From NCBI GenBank assembly GCA_029378245.1, contig JARKIF010000013.1:372001-436000 (forward strand): 64,000 bases of DNA. The letters run 5' to 3'. The notes beneath the pieces are model-generated. The model saw only the letters and a program-made list of their open reading frames with translations, made no database searches and was not told where the DNA came from. Shown in pieces: positions 9,928 through 21,388 of this stretch (the first letter of the stretch is position 1; every line of letters begins with the position of its first letter). This stretch comes from Roridomyces roridus. Lineage: Eukaryota; Basidiomycota; Agaricomycetes; Agaricales; Mycenaceae. A program made the translations under genes and the position numbers.

Positions 9928-12291
9928 TCATGATTCAACCTCCTCCGGCTCCGGCGTCGGTATCCCATTCTCCCCTTGAGTCTCCGACCTCCCCTCCCTC
10001 TCTGCCTGAGCCTCCGCCGCTCGCCTCAACGCGGCCTCCCTCCTCCTCTTCTGCTTCAACGCCTCCATCTCCGCCTTCTCCTCCTCCTGCTTCTCAATCC
10101 ACTTATCCACATCCCGCCTCGCGCGCTCCGGGTCGTTTTTATTCGTCAAGAGATATCCCTGTAGCTGCGCGATCGAGTACTTGTTCGCCGGCACCGCCGC
10201 CGCAAACTCCTTTGCCATCCCCGCAAGCACCTCGGCCGACAGCCGCACACTGGGATCCGCAGAGCTGAAGTAGCAACCAATTGTACCGCGCGTAGTGGCA
10301 GAGGCGTCGTACGGGTAGAATCGGTCAAACATTTGCTCCAGCTGCTCCATCGTCGCCAGCCCGTATTTGATTTTGAGGTCCATGCGTCCAGGGCGGATGA
10401 GGGCTGGATGAAAGTGTTGGGATCATACGTGGTGGGTAGATGGAGAAACGCACCTGGATCCAACTGTTCAATGTGATTCGTCGTCGCAAACGTCAACCGC
10501 CCTTCCTCACTCGCGACGGAATCAAGCACGTTGAGCAACCCGGCAAGCGTCACCTGCGAGCGCGGTGGTATCGGTTCCTTGGGTATGATATTGCCCTTCG
10601 AGTCGAGCAGCGGCTCGTCGTCTTCGTCCTCGTCACGAGAGGGGAACGCACAGTCGATATCCCTGGGGGTGTATTAGTTGGGGAGTGAGAGAGAGCAGAA
10701 AAACGTACTCCAGGAGTAGGATGCAGCGGGAGGGTGTGTCGCGGATGAGACGGCCGAGACTGTAGTCGTCGATGCTGCAGAATGTCAGTTGGAATCAAGG
10801 TACGTCGAACAAAGCCCTCACCCGGGTGCAGCAAGCGAGATAAAGTAGATCTCGAGCCCGAGTTCTCCCGCCAACGCATGAATCGTCGAACTCTTCCCCG
10901 TCCCAGGGTCGCCATACAGCAAGATACCCTCTACGGTGAGGGACTCCCGCAAAAGTATACCACTCTTCGCTCGCCAAAAACTCTCTCGCATCCTCCAGCA
11001 ACGTCTCCTTGATCCCGCCAGGAAGAATAAGCGTGGAGAAGGCCCTCCGATTCTTCGTCACCGCACGCGCCCAAGACCCATAGTTGTCCGTCAAATGCAC
11101 CGTCACGCGCGAAATGCTCGCATGTGTGTAATGCACCCGCGCTGCCTCGATGAACTCGTCCAACACCTTACGGTCTGTGGAGTGCAGCATGACGTTGATG
11201 CTCCCACCCGACGTCCGCCCGTTCCCGTCCTCGTACCCGATGACGAACTCGACTTGCAGCCAATAGTCGCGCCACCGCAGGCGTTGTTTCGTGTTGGCGC
11301 TGGGGACGTAGCGCACAGGCTGCTTTCCGCCGTCGGCACGGTTCCAGCCTGCGTCGCTTTGTTTGGTGGATACGGTGAACTCGTTGGCGTCGGCCATGAT
11401 GTCCTCGGATTGCAGATAATCGAGGACCCAGTCGTAGCTAAAGTCGGCTTGGTTAAAGTGCCCGACGATAAGGGACTGTGACTGTGAATTAGTGAGTTTC
11501 AGAATGAGAACGGCATTACAGTGAAACGCACCCAGTCAAAATCCTGCTTGGGCGGAGGCTGTGGCGACTTCATGTAGAACGTCCGTGCCTCACGCACAAA
11601 GTCATCCAGGACAGTCCGATTCCGACTCCACACTTGCAGCGTCAGCGTCGATGCTCCCTCGTTCTCCTCTTTGCTGATAGTAACCCAGTGTCGGCCTTGC
11701 CAGAAGAAGAGCTCGGGGTCCGAGTTGGAGGGCTCGTAGACGGCCGAGGGGTAACCGTCAGCGGCAGCGATGGCGAGGTCGTGGTTGACCATACGGTCGG
11801 CGTTGCGGGCGACGACGCGGAAAGTGCGGGAGCGATTCCAGACTTTGTGGTGGTCGAGGTACGCCGATACCCATTCGTAGCTCAGCTCGCCTTGTTTGAA
11901 AGAGGCCTGCAATCGCCCTGAGATGCGTAGTCGAGCAGGGTGTAAGGAAATACCTTGACAAGGAAAACTACGGAGGGAAGTATTAGACGCGAAAGGTTAG
12001 CAGCCGATGGACGCACAGCTATTGACGGTGGAGACCATCTTCGCGCCGACCACGCGACCCCTGACGACGATGGCAGAATGGGGATAAGGAAATTTTCAAG
12101 GCGGGAGCACAACACACGCACGTCTCGACGATGGTTCCCAGAAAGATGAATCGCACGAGCTCAGCGACCTGCGGATTGCCCATAATGCGCTTGACGAGCT
12201 GGATGAAAAGTTGGATGACTTGGCTCCATGAGCGCCCGGATTGGCTTTTGATGTTTTGGAGAGCGCGCAGGACAGTGCGAGAACCAGCCAT
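9928..12291 (-). CDS. BCS1-like mitochondrial AAA ATPase with two N-terminal BCS1_N-type modules
   Basis: AAA-family chaperone of the BCS1 group, which in yeast inserts the Rieske protein into complex III; basidiomycetes have many paralogues of unknown substrate. Exon 1 starts at 12291 and a hydrophobic segment (LVRFIFLGTIVET, then GRVVGAKMVSTVNS) is built over three short introns. Two related modules follow. The first runs from FKQGELSYEWVSAYLDHHKV to TVLDDFVREARTFY. The second runs from FNQADFSYDWVLDYLQSEDI to KVLDEFIEAARVHY. The AAA domain then shows Walker A GDPGTGKSS (about 10900), Walker B SRCILLLEDIDCAF, sensor-type ATTNHIEQLDP, and RPGRMDLKIKYG. The tail is charged and coiled-coil-like (KQEEEKAEMEALKQKRRREA). 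The duplicated N-terminal module is unusual; two separate genes is the alternative, but the junction is in phase. Confidence 0.85.
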
Positions 12292-12991
12292 GAGGAGAGG
12301 AAGGGCGTAGTATTGAGGCAATGCGGATTGCTCGTGGTGGTTATAAGAGGAGCCCCTGTCACGTGGCGTGACTCGTAGACGTGCGGCCATTGATGCGCAG
12401 CCTCGGCGCCGGTACCGCCCTTTGATTGATTGACATTCACCGCCCAATTTTTCCTTCTGAATCTCCCCCGACCCTATTTTTTCGTGGATTCCTTTCTCTG
12501 ACGAAAACCAGAAATTGTGATGGGCGAGTTGGGAGACTTGTGGGAGACTCTCTCCCTCGAACGCGTCCCTTGATGGCAGTCGACTCCTGTAGACTGTCAC
12601 TGAGGAAAGGGAGTCAAGAGTGGTCATTTGTCCGATCGGCGATGAATTGATATAGTACTGTGTTTCCGAGCGGAAATTCCTGTGCCTGGCATAGCGGCAC
12701 ACCCCTTGCCTCGAATTGATGTCCCAGGAGAGTTCGCGGCCTCTGCGGGCTCTATCCATCCTGCACTGCACAGAGGCAAGACAAATGCAGTCGCGTTTGA
12801 ATTCATTTCACAGCCTCTGGACGCACCCTGCCGAGAGTTTGCCGCCGATGCTGGGTCGATGCATCATCACGTGGCCGAAAGGCGAGCTTCATGACCATCG
12901 CTCCGGATGTCTCTTCACTACTGATTACACAAAACAATACGCTACTATGCTACAAAGTACAGAACACGATTCAGAACCACTCTGATGCCGA
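12292..12991. other. Intergenic, no gene seen
   Basis: About 0.7 kb holding the promoter of the BCS1-like gene on one side and the 3' end of the aspartic protease gene on the other. No convincing coding sequence. Confidence 0.55.
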
Positions 12992-14850
12992 TCAAACATG
13001 CGAAGCAGCCACCAACAATGCCGCGAAGCCGATCAAGATGTTACCATTTCCCATCCCGGCGCGATTCGCTGAGTTCTTCTTTGCCGAAGGTGATGCCGAT
13101 GGGCTGGTAGTCGCCGATTGACTGGTGCTACTGCCGCCGCTCCTCGTCGATGTCGCGCCGGGAGCTGATGGAGGAACGGCTGCGGGCGGACTACTACCCG
13201 GCCGGCGAGCTTCCGTTTCCCGCTGAAGTGAGGGCCTGACGGACATTGATCGCATCTTGACCCGCCGTTTGCGCATTCGTTTGAGGATAACAATTGAATC
13301 GAAGGGCCTGGCCCAGATCCATCGGCTGCGCCAAAGTTGAACCTGCGTCAAGTGGTGAGAATTCGCGCGTATCGCAGCTACAGTGAGTCGACGTACAGGG
13401 AATAAAAGTTGCGCATGAACGAGTCACCCGCGAGGACATCAAAGGTGTCCGCTGAACCTATGCCGAAAGGTGATCCACACACAACGGTATTGGATTCCGT
13501 GAGCGTCATGATATCGGAGAGATCCAGGGGATGTATGGGGAATTCTTGACCACTGCGAGCATTCAAATTTCAGTATGGGGTACAAGATGAAGATGAAGGC
13601 ACGTACCCAATTTGCAGGGATAAAATCGACGTAGAGTTGCAAGGGACGGTCCACATCTCCTGGTCCTGCAAGAAAATTGAACCTGGTATCTGGGAGTAAA
13701 TGGCGTCGAGAAGTTGTTGGGACATCGCAGCTGTGGGAGTCCCAGTGTCCAACTGGAACACGGTTGTTCCAGGGGATGTACCAGGTACGGACGACTGCGG
13801 GACCGCGATATTCACGCCATCCTACGGAAATGCCATCTACAGGGATACTCCAAACTCCGGTGTTGCTGGGGAACAGAGGAATGGGTTGCGTGTTGGCGAT
13901 GGCCGAGTATGTGGGGTCAATCTCATTGATTGTAAACGATACATCGGCTGTTCCCTGTTGATCGCCAGTGCGGGAAAGCGAGACGGCGAAGAAGTTGTTC
14001 TGGCTCGGGTCCGATGTCTGTTCGAAAAGACGCAGAAGCCAGGGCGTCCCACGGAAGGGTCCATTCGCGCATCCGTAAGCCCTTGGGCGATCGGGGAGAA
14101 GGTACCGACTGGGCCTATGCCGAGCGTTCCGTCCAGACCCAGTTCGAGTACGCCTGTCGCGGTAATCTTGACCATGTCAGCATCAATTGGATGGCAAGAT
14201 GGTCATTCTCCCACAGTTTCTGGTTTCGCATTATTGAAGGCTACCTGAAACTTAGACTGCGCACCGTGCTCGAGAAAAAAAAAGGACTTGCCTTGGTTTT
14301 GCAACGTGAACGGTCCGACTTGCAGTGTAGCCGTGGACACGGTCCCGTTGACGAAGGCGGCTGCCACTCCTGCACCAAATGCAGCGATTGCATCAGCCCC
14401 CGTATCGATGGCTTGGAAATCTTCGGGTGTAGACAGCCTGATAGCACAGATTCAGCTTGAAATGCACTCAACCTAAGAGGATCACAGACCATAAATCGAT
14501 GCTCCCTGTGTCAATAAGTACTTTGAAGTCTGTCGAGAGTAAGGAGCTCTGCCGGGCTCCCACAGATCTGGAGCCCCTTACCTTTTCCGTTGACAGTAAT
14601 TGTTGTAGCGTACTGACAATAGTCTGGCTCAGACCAAAAGAACGTGTAATAACATCGGCACTCACACGAATGTCGCGGGGATTGATAGTTTTCGTAAAAG
14701 TAGGCATCCGAAACAGCTTCCAGAGGGATTGAAGCACCATCCACCCGAAGCCTGTCGGGCCATGTTGAACAAAGAAAAGGGTGTCTTGGGCACGGCGAGT
14801 GAGCATGCTTGATGAACACCCGCGAGAACAAACAGGGCCTTTGCCAGCAT
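12992..14850 (-). CDS. Aspartic protease with serine/threonine-rich stalk and GPI-type tail
   Basis: Secreted A1-family endopeptidase, multi-exon. The signal peptide is MLAKALFVLAGVHQACSLA from ATG 14850. The first catalytic motif, FKVLIDTGSIDLWSV, is near 14500, and the second, VFQLDTGTPTAAMSQQLL, near 13750. The C-terminus is a Ser/Thr/Pro-rich linker (SGGSSTSQSATTSPSAS) followed by a small-residue site (NRAGMGNGN) and a hydrophobic end (ILIGFAALLVAASHV), the pattern of a GPI-anchor signal. This suggests a cell-surface, yapsin-like protease. Several introns interrupt the middle; my exon boundaries there are approximate. The frame at the left window edge is a second, distinct member of the family. 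Confidence 0.82.
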
Positions 14851-15523
14851 GAAGGCCGAGGGAAGGAAACAAGGGTGAAGAGAAGGAAGGAAGGAAGGAA
14901 GGAATGCCGATGTGGGCTCTTTCGCAGCCATTTTATGTATGAGAACCCGGAACAGGCGCATGCTTGCGCACACAACAGCCGACGCAACAGCCGATCAAAT
15001 TATGATGCGCGACGTGAATTGCTTTCTTGACATTGGCGCGTTGCTTCAACACCGGTTAACCGTCGATCAAACCGCCGCCGAGGGTCCTGATCGGCTATTG
15101 CGAAGAAAAAGTATCAAGAACGGACCCGGTGATGGGAGGACTTCCATCGAGTTGGACGTGGAAGATCAGCTCAAAGATCAATCAAAGATGCATGCTCACC
15201 AGTGAATGTAAGTACCTCATTGAATTCCGGGCTGGGTGATTCATACGTCTTTCGGAGGGACATTTTTGTCTGGGGTACTTGATAGCCTGAAGGTCAACGC
15301 ATTTGTGGAGGGGTTGCTACACTCGGACCGGGATAAAACGAAATTCTCTCCTTTCAAGTCCGTCGACAGGGGTACAAAAGACCACCGAGCAGCACTCATG
15401 ATATTTAGATCTGCTCAAGTCCATAGGGTTTAGATTAAACTGGTATTTCCCCCGCTCGAATTCCAGCTTTATTGCTTCTTGTTGTCCTCCTCCGCGGGCA
15501 CCCTCTTTGACCTCCCCCCATTA
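14851..15523. other. Intergenic, no gene seen
   Basis: Promoter side of the aspartic protease and 3' side of the MCU gene. There is a short GGAA-repeat run near 14880-14900. No coding sequence supported. Confidence 0.55.
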
Positions 15524-16757
15524 TCACCCCCCTCCGCCTTCCCGATTCTCCTTGTCCTCATACGCCCCAGCATACTCTCCCTCGACGCGCCGAATCTCGC
15601 TGCGCAACCGGCGCGCCTCGCTCGAGAGGTCGAGCCATTGTTCGATATCGAAACCGCGGGCCTGTGGTTGGTGTCAATTTCAGAATGGAGTCCATGAATA
15701 GACGCGTGTGAGATAGTCAGGGACAAGAAAGAAAGCCAGTGGAAAGCACAAGATAGCGAGCCGCACCTTGTACAGCGTCTCCCTCCGCGAGTCGATTGAT
15801 CGATCCAGGACGGAGGAGTAGGACACCTCCCGACCTTGGTAGAGGAACCAAAGGTATCCAGCCATGACGGTGGAGAGCCCAGAGAGATAGGTGATGGGTT
15901 CCATAACATCCCTACGGGCTTGAGTTCCCTTCTGAATTTTGTAAGAACGCACTCACCAGCCATAATCCCAGAACGTCAGTCGCGCGACGCCACCCCAATA
16001 GACAGCAAGCAATCCAAATCCAGCCGTTGCCATCCTCCGTGCGCCCCTCTTAGCCTCGTGGTCGCACGCGCGCTTGAGCTCCTCCATATCACGCAGCTGG
16101 CGCTCGATCGAGGCAAGACGCTTACGCATGAATCGAGTCCGGGCAGCGGCTGTGGGGACTTGCACTTCGAGAACCACCTCGGAGTGCGCCGAGTTTTCGA
16201 TTTGGGTACTGGTGTGCGTTGACGGTGAAGGATCATAGCTGATGCAGAGCGAGAATTTGCCCGCTCGTGCCGCCGCATCGCGGATAAAGTCGCCGACGTC
16301 TGTCGAGTCGGACCACTGCACTGCTTGTTTCCTGCCGTGGCTACGGAACGAGATAGTCGGGGTAGCGGGCGCGACTGAGGCGAGGACTAGACGGGCGACA
16401 TGCGATAGCGGCTGGGAGGGATGGAGGAGCATCACTGTCGGTGGGGCCTGGCTTTCGCCGAATGGCAGCTTGTTCACAGCGTGTTCTTCGAATTTGAGGA
16501 GTTGAAGGGGGAGTATGAGCTTGAATAGATGGGAAGACGTGGGTAGCAATTTTCCTTGACTCTCTCAGCCTCATTGCACGGAAAACAATGCACGTGGTAG
16601 ACGCACCGTGTTCTCCGACAGCTTCATCCTCGGAGTCCTTCCACCGGCCGTTTGGCTTGGAGTTTGCTAAGAAATCTGCGTGTGCAACGTCGACGTTGGT
16701 CGAATATCGTCTTAGATGCTGACGGAGCGGAGAGAGCCAGACTCGAGCTGAGAGCAT
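15524..16757 (-). CDS. MCU: Mitochondrial calcium uniporter pore subunit (MCU family)
   Basis: Inner-membrane calcium channel. Exon 1 (start 16757) looks like a mitochondrial presequence (MLSARVWLSPLRQHLRRYST). The middle contains an N-terminal matrix domain and a coiled coil (RFMRKRLASIERQLRDMEEL). TM1 is ATAGFGLLAVYWGGVARLTF. After an intron comes the selectivity-filter signature YGWDVMEPITY, a match to the W-D-[IV]-M-E-P MCU motif, and then TM2 (LSGLSTVMAGYLWFLYQGRE). After the last intron the tail is ARGFDIEQWLDLSSEARRL and a second coiled coil, ending at TGA 15524-15526. Fungal MCU homologues are known to occur without EMRE and usually without MICU partners; neither partner is visible in this window. 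Confidence 0.9.
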
Positions 16758-17679
16758 GGAGGAGGGAAGAAAAAAGAGCCAATGACGTGACTGACGTCGT
16801 TTTTGATCGTGATGCCAAGACTTCACACGGTTTGACACTTGTGTTCGACTTTGGATTCTCAACGCAATTGTGGTTCATTGATTCACATGCATGGTCAGAT
16901 TGCAATTCATGCCTCTCGATGAACCCGGCTGTGAATATGTGCGACTCTTAGTCTTCAAATATTCAACCTTCGAGTGTCGATGCCCGCGCCTCTAGATCAT
17001 CCTGTAAGGGCTCGTTCGATTCGAGGCCGGTCTCTGCGATGAGTTCCGGATCCAGTGAACATCCACCCCCGAATTTCTTCAAGTTGAGATCATTCCTAGT
17101 TTGCTTCATATGACCAGCCCATATTTTCCAGTGATCCGGCAGGATTTCTCAACGTACTTAGGAGGCATGTCCGTCGAAAGGAAACCAACCTGAGGAATAT
17201 TCAGGATACACGACCCCCTTGCTTAGAATTAGTACGGGGAGCCTGTATATCTTCATACACACACACATAACCCTCGTTGGGCGTTGTACTTAGTAGGTCA
17301 AAGGCCAGTTAATCTGCGCCAGAGAACCCGCTGGGCGGAGTCCGCCGAGAGATGGCTCGCCAGGGACACCGACAGTAGTTCAAATTCTTGGATATGAGGT
17401 CCCGGAGGTCGACGTTCAATCCATTCGTGGGGGCCTTCATCGCGAGAGGGTGACGTGGTGATTGTTGACAAGATGTGTAGCCGTGGATGCCGAACGCCGG
17501 TCAAAAACGATTTGCCGAGTCCTGCCTTTACACGAACCGATTCAGATGTGCCGCAGGATTGGAAAACCGATGTCAAACAACAATATGAGCAGTGAAAATT
17601 AATGTACACAGATATCCCTGAAAACACGGCAGGAAATCATACGCTTGCCCCTCCACCTCAAATTCGCCGGTGATGGTGC
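16758..17679. other. Intergenic, no gene seen
   Basis: About 0.9 kb of MCU promoter and secreted-protein 3' flank. A short CACA run occurs near 17260. No supported gene. Confidence 0.55.
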
Positions 17680-18007
17680 TCAGCAGACGTTCCGACCCTC
17701 CAAATCACGGGGGCAGATCGAGTGGTTGCACTCGCCGAGGCAGAGCTGGTACTGCTGGTTACACACCTGTATCGGAGTCTGGGAGCCGACAGGAAAAGGC
17801 GTGTGGAAGAGGACGTACGTTGCTGGTACCGCATGCTGCAAAGGTGTTGCTGCAGACTTGGTTGCAGTCGCGTTTGACGATGACTAGAATCGAGTGAGTT
17901 AGGTAATGAGTGCAGGGGACGCATGGCGGACCCTCTGAAGGCATAGCCTGAGCATAGGCAGCGAGAGCGACGAAGGCGAGGAAGGCGGATTTGGCGACGG
18001 TGAACAT
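17680..18007 (-). CDS. Small secreted cysteine-rich protein
   Basis: Exon 1 encodes a signal peptide (MFTVAKSAFLAFVALAAYAQAMPSEG-type start). Joining across two small introns gives VIVKRDCNQVCSNTFAACG, then TSNVCNQQYQLCLGECNHSI and CPRDLEGRNVC with stop at 17680-17682. The mature peptide is about 60 residues with eight cysteines, all in the last two exons, consistent with a disulfide-stabilised effector-like or surface protein. A lysine-arginine pair (VKRDC) before the first cysteine could be a Kex2-type processing site. No family was recognised. The donor of intron 1 is slightly non-consensus (GTCCGC), so that boundary is tentative. Confidence 0.72.
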
Positions 18008-18081
18008 GGTTCGATGTTGAGAGTGGTTGGGTTGGATGTTTTAGCTGGGAATGGCTGGATAATAACCCATTTCCTGAGGGA

Positions 18082-18088
18082 TTTTATA
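18082..18088 (-). promoter_or_regulatory. TATA box of the small secreted protein gene
   Basis: TATAAAA on the minus strand, about 75-80 bp upstream of the ATG at 18007, a normal spacing for a highly expressed fungal gene. Confidence 0.5.
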
Positions 18089-18233
18089 CCAAGGATGTCT
18101 TTGTTTTCCTATACGGGGTTAGGACGCAGAATCAGCGCCCATCGCTGGCAGATCGCTGGTGAACGTGCAAGGAAGTTCTAAACGCCGTCTTTTTGGACCG
18201 ATGATGCCGCAGCCACCGACGCTTGACGCCGTA

Positions 18234-19164
18234 TCATTGCCGCTTATGTACGCGGCCTTTGATAATGAATCGGCTCGTCGAGCTCGAGCGTGAGGAGATG
18301 TCGTACAGTAGAATTACTGCCAGCGTTGTCTCGATATCATCCATGCCAGCAGAAGAGAAATGCGCACCAAGAGGGACGTAGACGCAGCTATCTGTGAACC
18401 GGCTAGATAGTGTATGCAGTTGAGAAGTGTGTTGGATGTATGTGCAGGACATGTGCAACTCACCGTCCCCAGAAAAACTCGGTCAACGCGGACTCGATGC
18501 TGGACTGGTCCGGGTCCATGGGGCAGGAGGGGGAGTGCGCCGAAGGAGGGAGAGTATCAAGACTTCCGTCGTCTTCATTTCGTTCCCATAAGCAATCGGC
18601 CCTCGCGGCACCAGGCCGGAACGTCACGCGCCAGATAGAATATTGTCTTTCACACCCGCTTTCTGGGAGTAGTCCGAGCGATGCCTCGTCATGTGTGCCG
18701 GTGAGAGTCCATTGAACAGAAACGGCGGCCGACTCTAGTCTGTCTCGTGGAGCAGTTTCTTCCGTCCAATCAGCTTCCGCGTTTTTCAGTCGGCCGGGGA
18801 GATGCAGATACCGGGCTGGATGAGGAGAGGGACAAGGGCCAAGGCTCTGATCTAGGTCGATGGGATCATTGGGATGAGGGATGTAAGTACTTATTAGCGT
18901 TGGGAACAAGGAGACGTTCTAGGGGAAATGAGGAATGGCCGAAAAGCAGGATGCTCATGATTTCCGACACTCCGGCTGTTGCGAGCAGCGGAGAAAAGCG
19001 GTCGGTGGGAGTCGAGACGGAGGGAAGGAGAAGAAGCGCTGTCAATCAAATTGTTGTTTTTCATGTCAGGTGACCACAGACCAACAGATTGGGTGGCCGC
19101 CGATGGCTTAAACGTGACAATGACCGCACCTGATCGGCTTGGCATTATCAATGATAGGGGTCAT
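18234..19164 (-). CDS. Hypothetical protein, four or five exons
   Basis: No family recognised. A phase-consistent model can be built: start MTPIIDNAKPI (19164), a short Ser/Arg-rich exon (ASSPSLRLDSHRPLFSAARN), then the main exon from NVSLFPTLISTYIPHPNDP through SVQWTLTGTHDEASLGLLP to SALTEFFWG. A final exon after a GTGAGT intron gives DSCVYVPLGAHFSSAGMDD and ends RFIIKGRVHKRQ with TGA at 18234. The exons keep a sensible amino-acid composition and join without stops, which is the main support. The first two exons are less certain than the last two. Confidence 0.5.
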
Positions 19165-19909
19165 AGAAAAGCTCTGCATTCCTTCGGCACGGTGCAGCAG
19201 AAGATCAGATCATCATCAGAGCCATCTTAGCTAGCGAAATTACAATGACTCGTTCGACAGAGAGGAGCGTATTCGTATTGAATCTGTGGCGGCTGAAACA
19301 CTTAATATTGGCTTCCATTCTGCAAGACCTTCCTCGAACGACTTGTTCCTTCTATTTCCAGGCACTCAAAAACCGTCTTCCCCCGTGTTCCTGTCAGGTT
19401 TTTCATTGATAACTTCTGTCAGGGAGTTGTTCTTGAGTTGCTCATCTACGTTGTGTGCTTCCATCCCCGCGGCTGGTGATGACTGGATGAGAACTTGACT
19501 GTCTGTTGCCAGGGGGTCAGTAGATGAACCACTACGCGCGACGCGCTGAACGAATATTCTTGACGCGTATTGACTCCTGACGCTTAGAGAGAAATTCGCT
19601 GCGGCAACGGCGACTATGCATTTTGAATTTCGCGCTCCAGGGAGGACCACCTTTGTCAAGCAGCATTATTACACCAGCCGTTCACATTGCATCCTCCAAA
19701 AACACCTCTCCAGAAGTTACAGCATTGTGTTACGTGTTGCGCTACTGCATTGAGTGCCGCGACGCTGCCACAATTACCGCCGCACAAATGTGCTAGATGT
19801 TGTAACATACCAATCCGCAATGTGTACGAAATATTTTTGACAGAGTCGAACACTTCGAAACTTGGGGCCTAGAGTCTCAACGACCAAGCTGGCTGTCCAC
19901 TGAGCACCA
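19165..19909. other. Intergenic, no gene supported
   Basis: Contains a minus-strand frame (19656-19853) ending in a cysteine-bearing stretch (CGGNCG, then TQCCNFWRG, then GGCNVNGWC). It has no signal peptide or partner exon that I can find, so it is not called a gene. Confidence 0.45.
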
Positions 19910-19915
19910 TATAAA
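19910..19915 (+). promoter_or_regulatory. TATA box of the secreted-protein gene at 19990
   Basis: TATAAA, 75-80 bp before the ATG, in the same arrangement as for the secreted-protein gene at 18 kb. Confidence 0.55.
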
Positions 19916-19989
19916 CCCAGCTTCTCAGCCAACCCATCCTCAGTCAACTCCCTGACCAGCCACCGAACTCCACCCTCGAGCAATCAGCA

Positions 19990-21388
19990 ATGTTCATTTG
20001 CCGCATCGTGTCTGTGTTCCTGCTCTCCGCGGCTGCTCTGGTGTCTGCCTCTCCCTCGCCCGCCCCAGGCGCCGAGGTAGCCATTGCCAACCGCGGTGCC
20101 GTGGACGTCAAGGGTGTCTGCAACAACCTCAAAAGCACTACCGAGGCGATCTTGCCTAAAATCGGTGTGCATTCCTTTCGAGCTGCAGTCGAGTCCATAC
20201 TTATTGTCGTCCTCAGAGAAATAGGGCTGGGCACCGTACCGTAACGGACACGGCCGTAATTGATACGGCCGTATTGAGACACGGCCGTGACATTACGGCC
20301 CGTAGAATAGTAGCATCAATCACTCACGGTACGCTACGGTGCCGTATACGGCCGTATTTCCGTAACACGGCCGTAAATTGATGGCCAATCATTTCTCATG
20401 AGAGTCTGAATTCCTGGATGATTGTGAGCATCGGCATTGAATCTTATGATATGAAGCACCTCTCCCATGCATACCCATCCTTCTTCGGGCAGAATTTGGG
20501 CAGGGCACGTCCGCCGCCGCCGGCTTTGAAGGTTGATGGGGTGTTTGATGCATTGATGTGGCTACCGTAAACATCGACAATACCCGCGGCAGCCGCCAGC
20601 TGCCGCCTCAACCAAAGGGGATGGTGTTTCCGCAGTTGTACAAGTTCCCACTCGGCTTCGTGAAACAATTCTGACACAAATCACCCGCGATAACAGTGTT
20701 TAGAGGACATTGCCGAGCATTTCCGTATTACGGCCGTAACGGCCGTGTTTTTACGGGAAATACGGCACACAGCCGTGTTGGACACGGGCCGTGTCAAGAC
20801 CACTACCAGGGGCCACGGCACGGCACCGTATCCGTATTACGGAGCCGTATTCCGTAGGGTACGGTTACGGTGCCCAGCCCTACAGAGAAACTCATTGGCG
20901 GCGGAATAGGCGAACTTCTCATCGCGGAGAAAATCTCCCCCCTCATCAAGGAGCTCACCTTCGCTCTCGACACCGCAGCTGCCGCCTCCGCTGGGCTTCC
21001 CCTGGCAGCGGCTGCCGAGAAGGAGGTCATTGCACTCCTCGTCGCGGGTGTTCTCACCGTACGTTCACGTCTCAGTTTTCTCGATTCTATCCCGGTTGAC
21101 TGGGCATATAGGACATATCGAAGACCCTCGACGGCCTCCTGTTCAAAGCGCTCTTCATCCCCAACATCTGGATCCTTCTCGCTGAGGTAGACGCGTCGAT
21201 CAACGGGTTCCTCATCAAGGTCGATATCGTCGTCGTCGGTGTCGTCGAGCTCATCTCCGGCTTGTACGTTTTCTTCTGATTCCATGTGAGATGTTGCCTC
21301 TGACAGCCTGGTTTTCAGTGTCATTGGTGTTGAGGGATTGCTCAAGGGTCTCGCGTTCAAACTTACTTGTGGCAAATTGGGTCTTTGA
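19990..21388 (+). CDS. Secreted protein of unknown function; transposon in its first intron
   Basis: Signal peptide MFICRIVSVFLLSAAALVSA, then a helical, alanine- and isoleucine-rich mature region with one cysteine near each end (KGVCNNLKSTTEAIL and FKLTCGKLGL). Four exons: 19990-20164, 20886-21058, then two exons reaching TGA at 21386-21388. Segments include EKLIGGGIGELLIAEKISPL, DTAAAASAGLPLAAAAEKEV and TLDGLLFKALFIPNIWILL. The first intron is 721 nt because a 661-bp element sits in it. Without the element and one target copy it would be 52 nt, the size of its neighbours. Exon 1 to exon 2 is in phase (ATC G|AG AAA). Expression may still be possible by splicing the long intron. Confidence 0.75.
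20214..20221 (+). repeat. Target-site duplication, left copy (contains the original 3' splice site)
   Basis: CAGAGAAA. Its first three bases are the ancestral acceptor CAG. The second copy at 20883-20890 carries the acceptor now needed to splice out the element. Confidence 0.85.
20222..20882. mobile_element. hAT-like non-autonomous element (661 bp) with 8-bp target duplication
   Basis: Terminal inverted repeats TAGGGCTGGGCACCG (left) and CGGTGCCCAGCCCTA (right), flanked by a perfect 8-bp duplication CAGAGAAA at 20214-20221 and 20883-20890. TIR form and 8-bp duplication fit the hAT superfamily. The subterminal regions hold many TACGGCCGTA-type palindromes. There is no transposase. It lies inside intron 1 of the secreted-protein gene. 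Confidence 0.88.

Noticed and set aside
19656..19853. Minus-strand cysteine-bearing frame (CGGNCG...CC...GWC)
   Set aside because: No signal peptide, start context or second exon; it lies in the promoter region of the gene at 19990.
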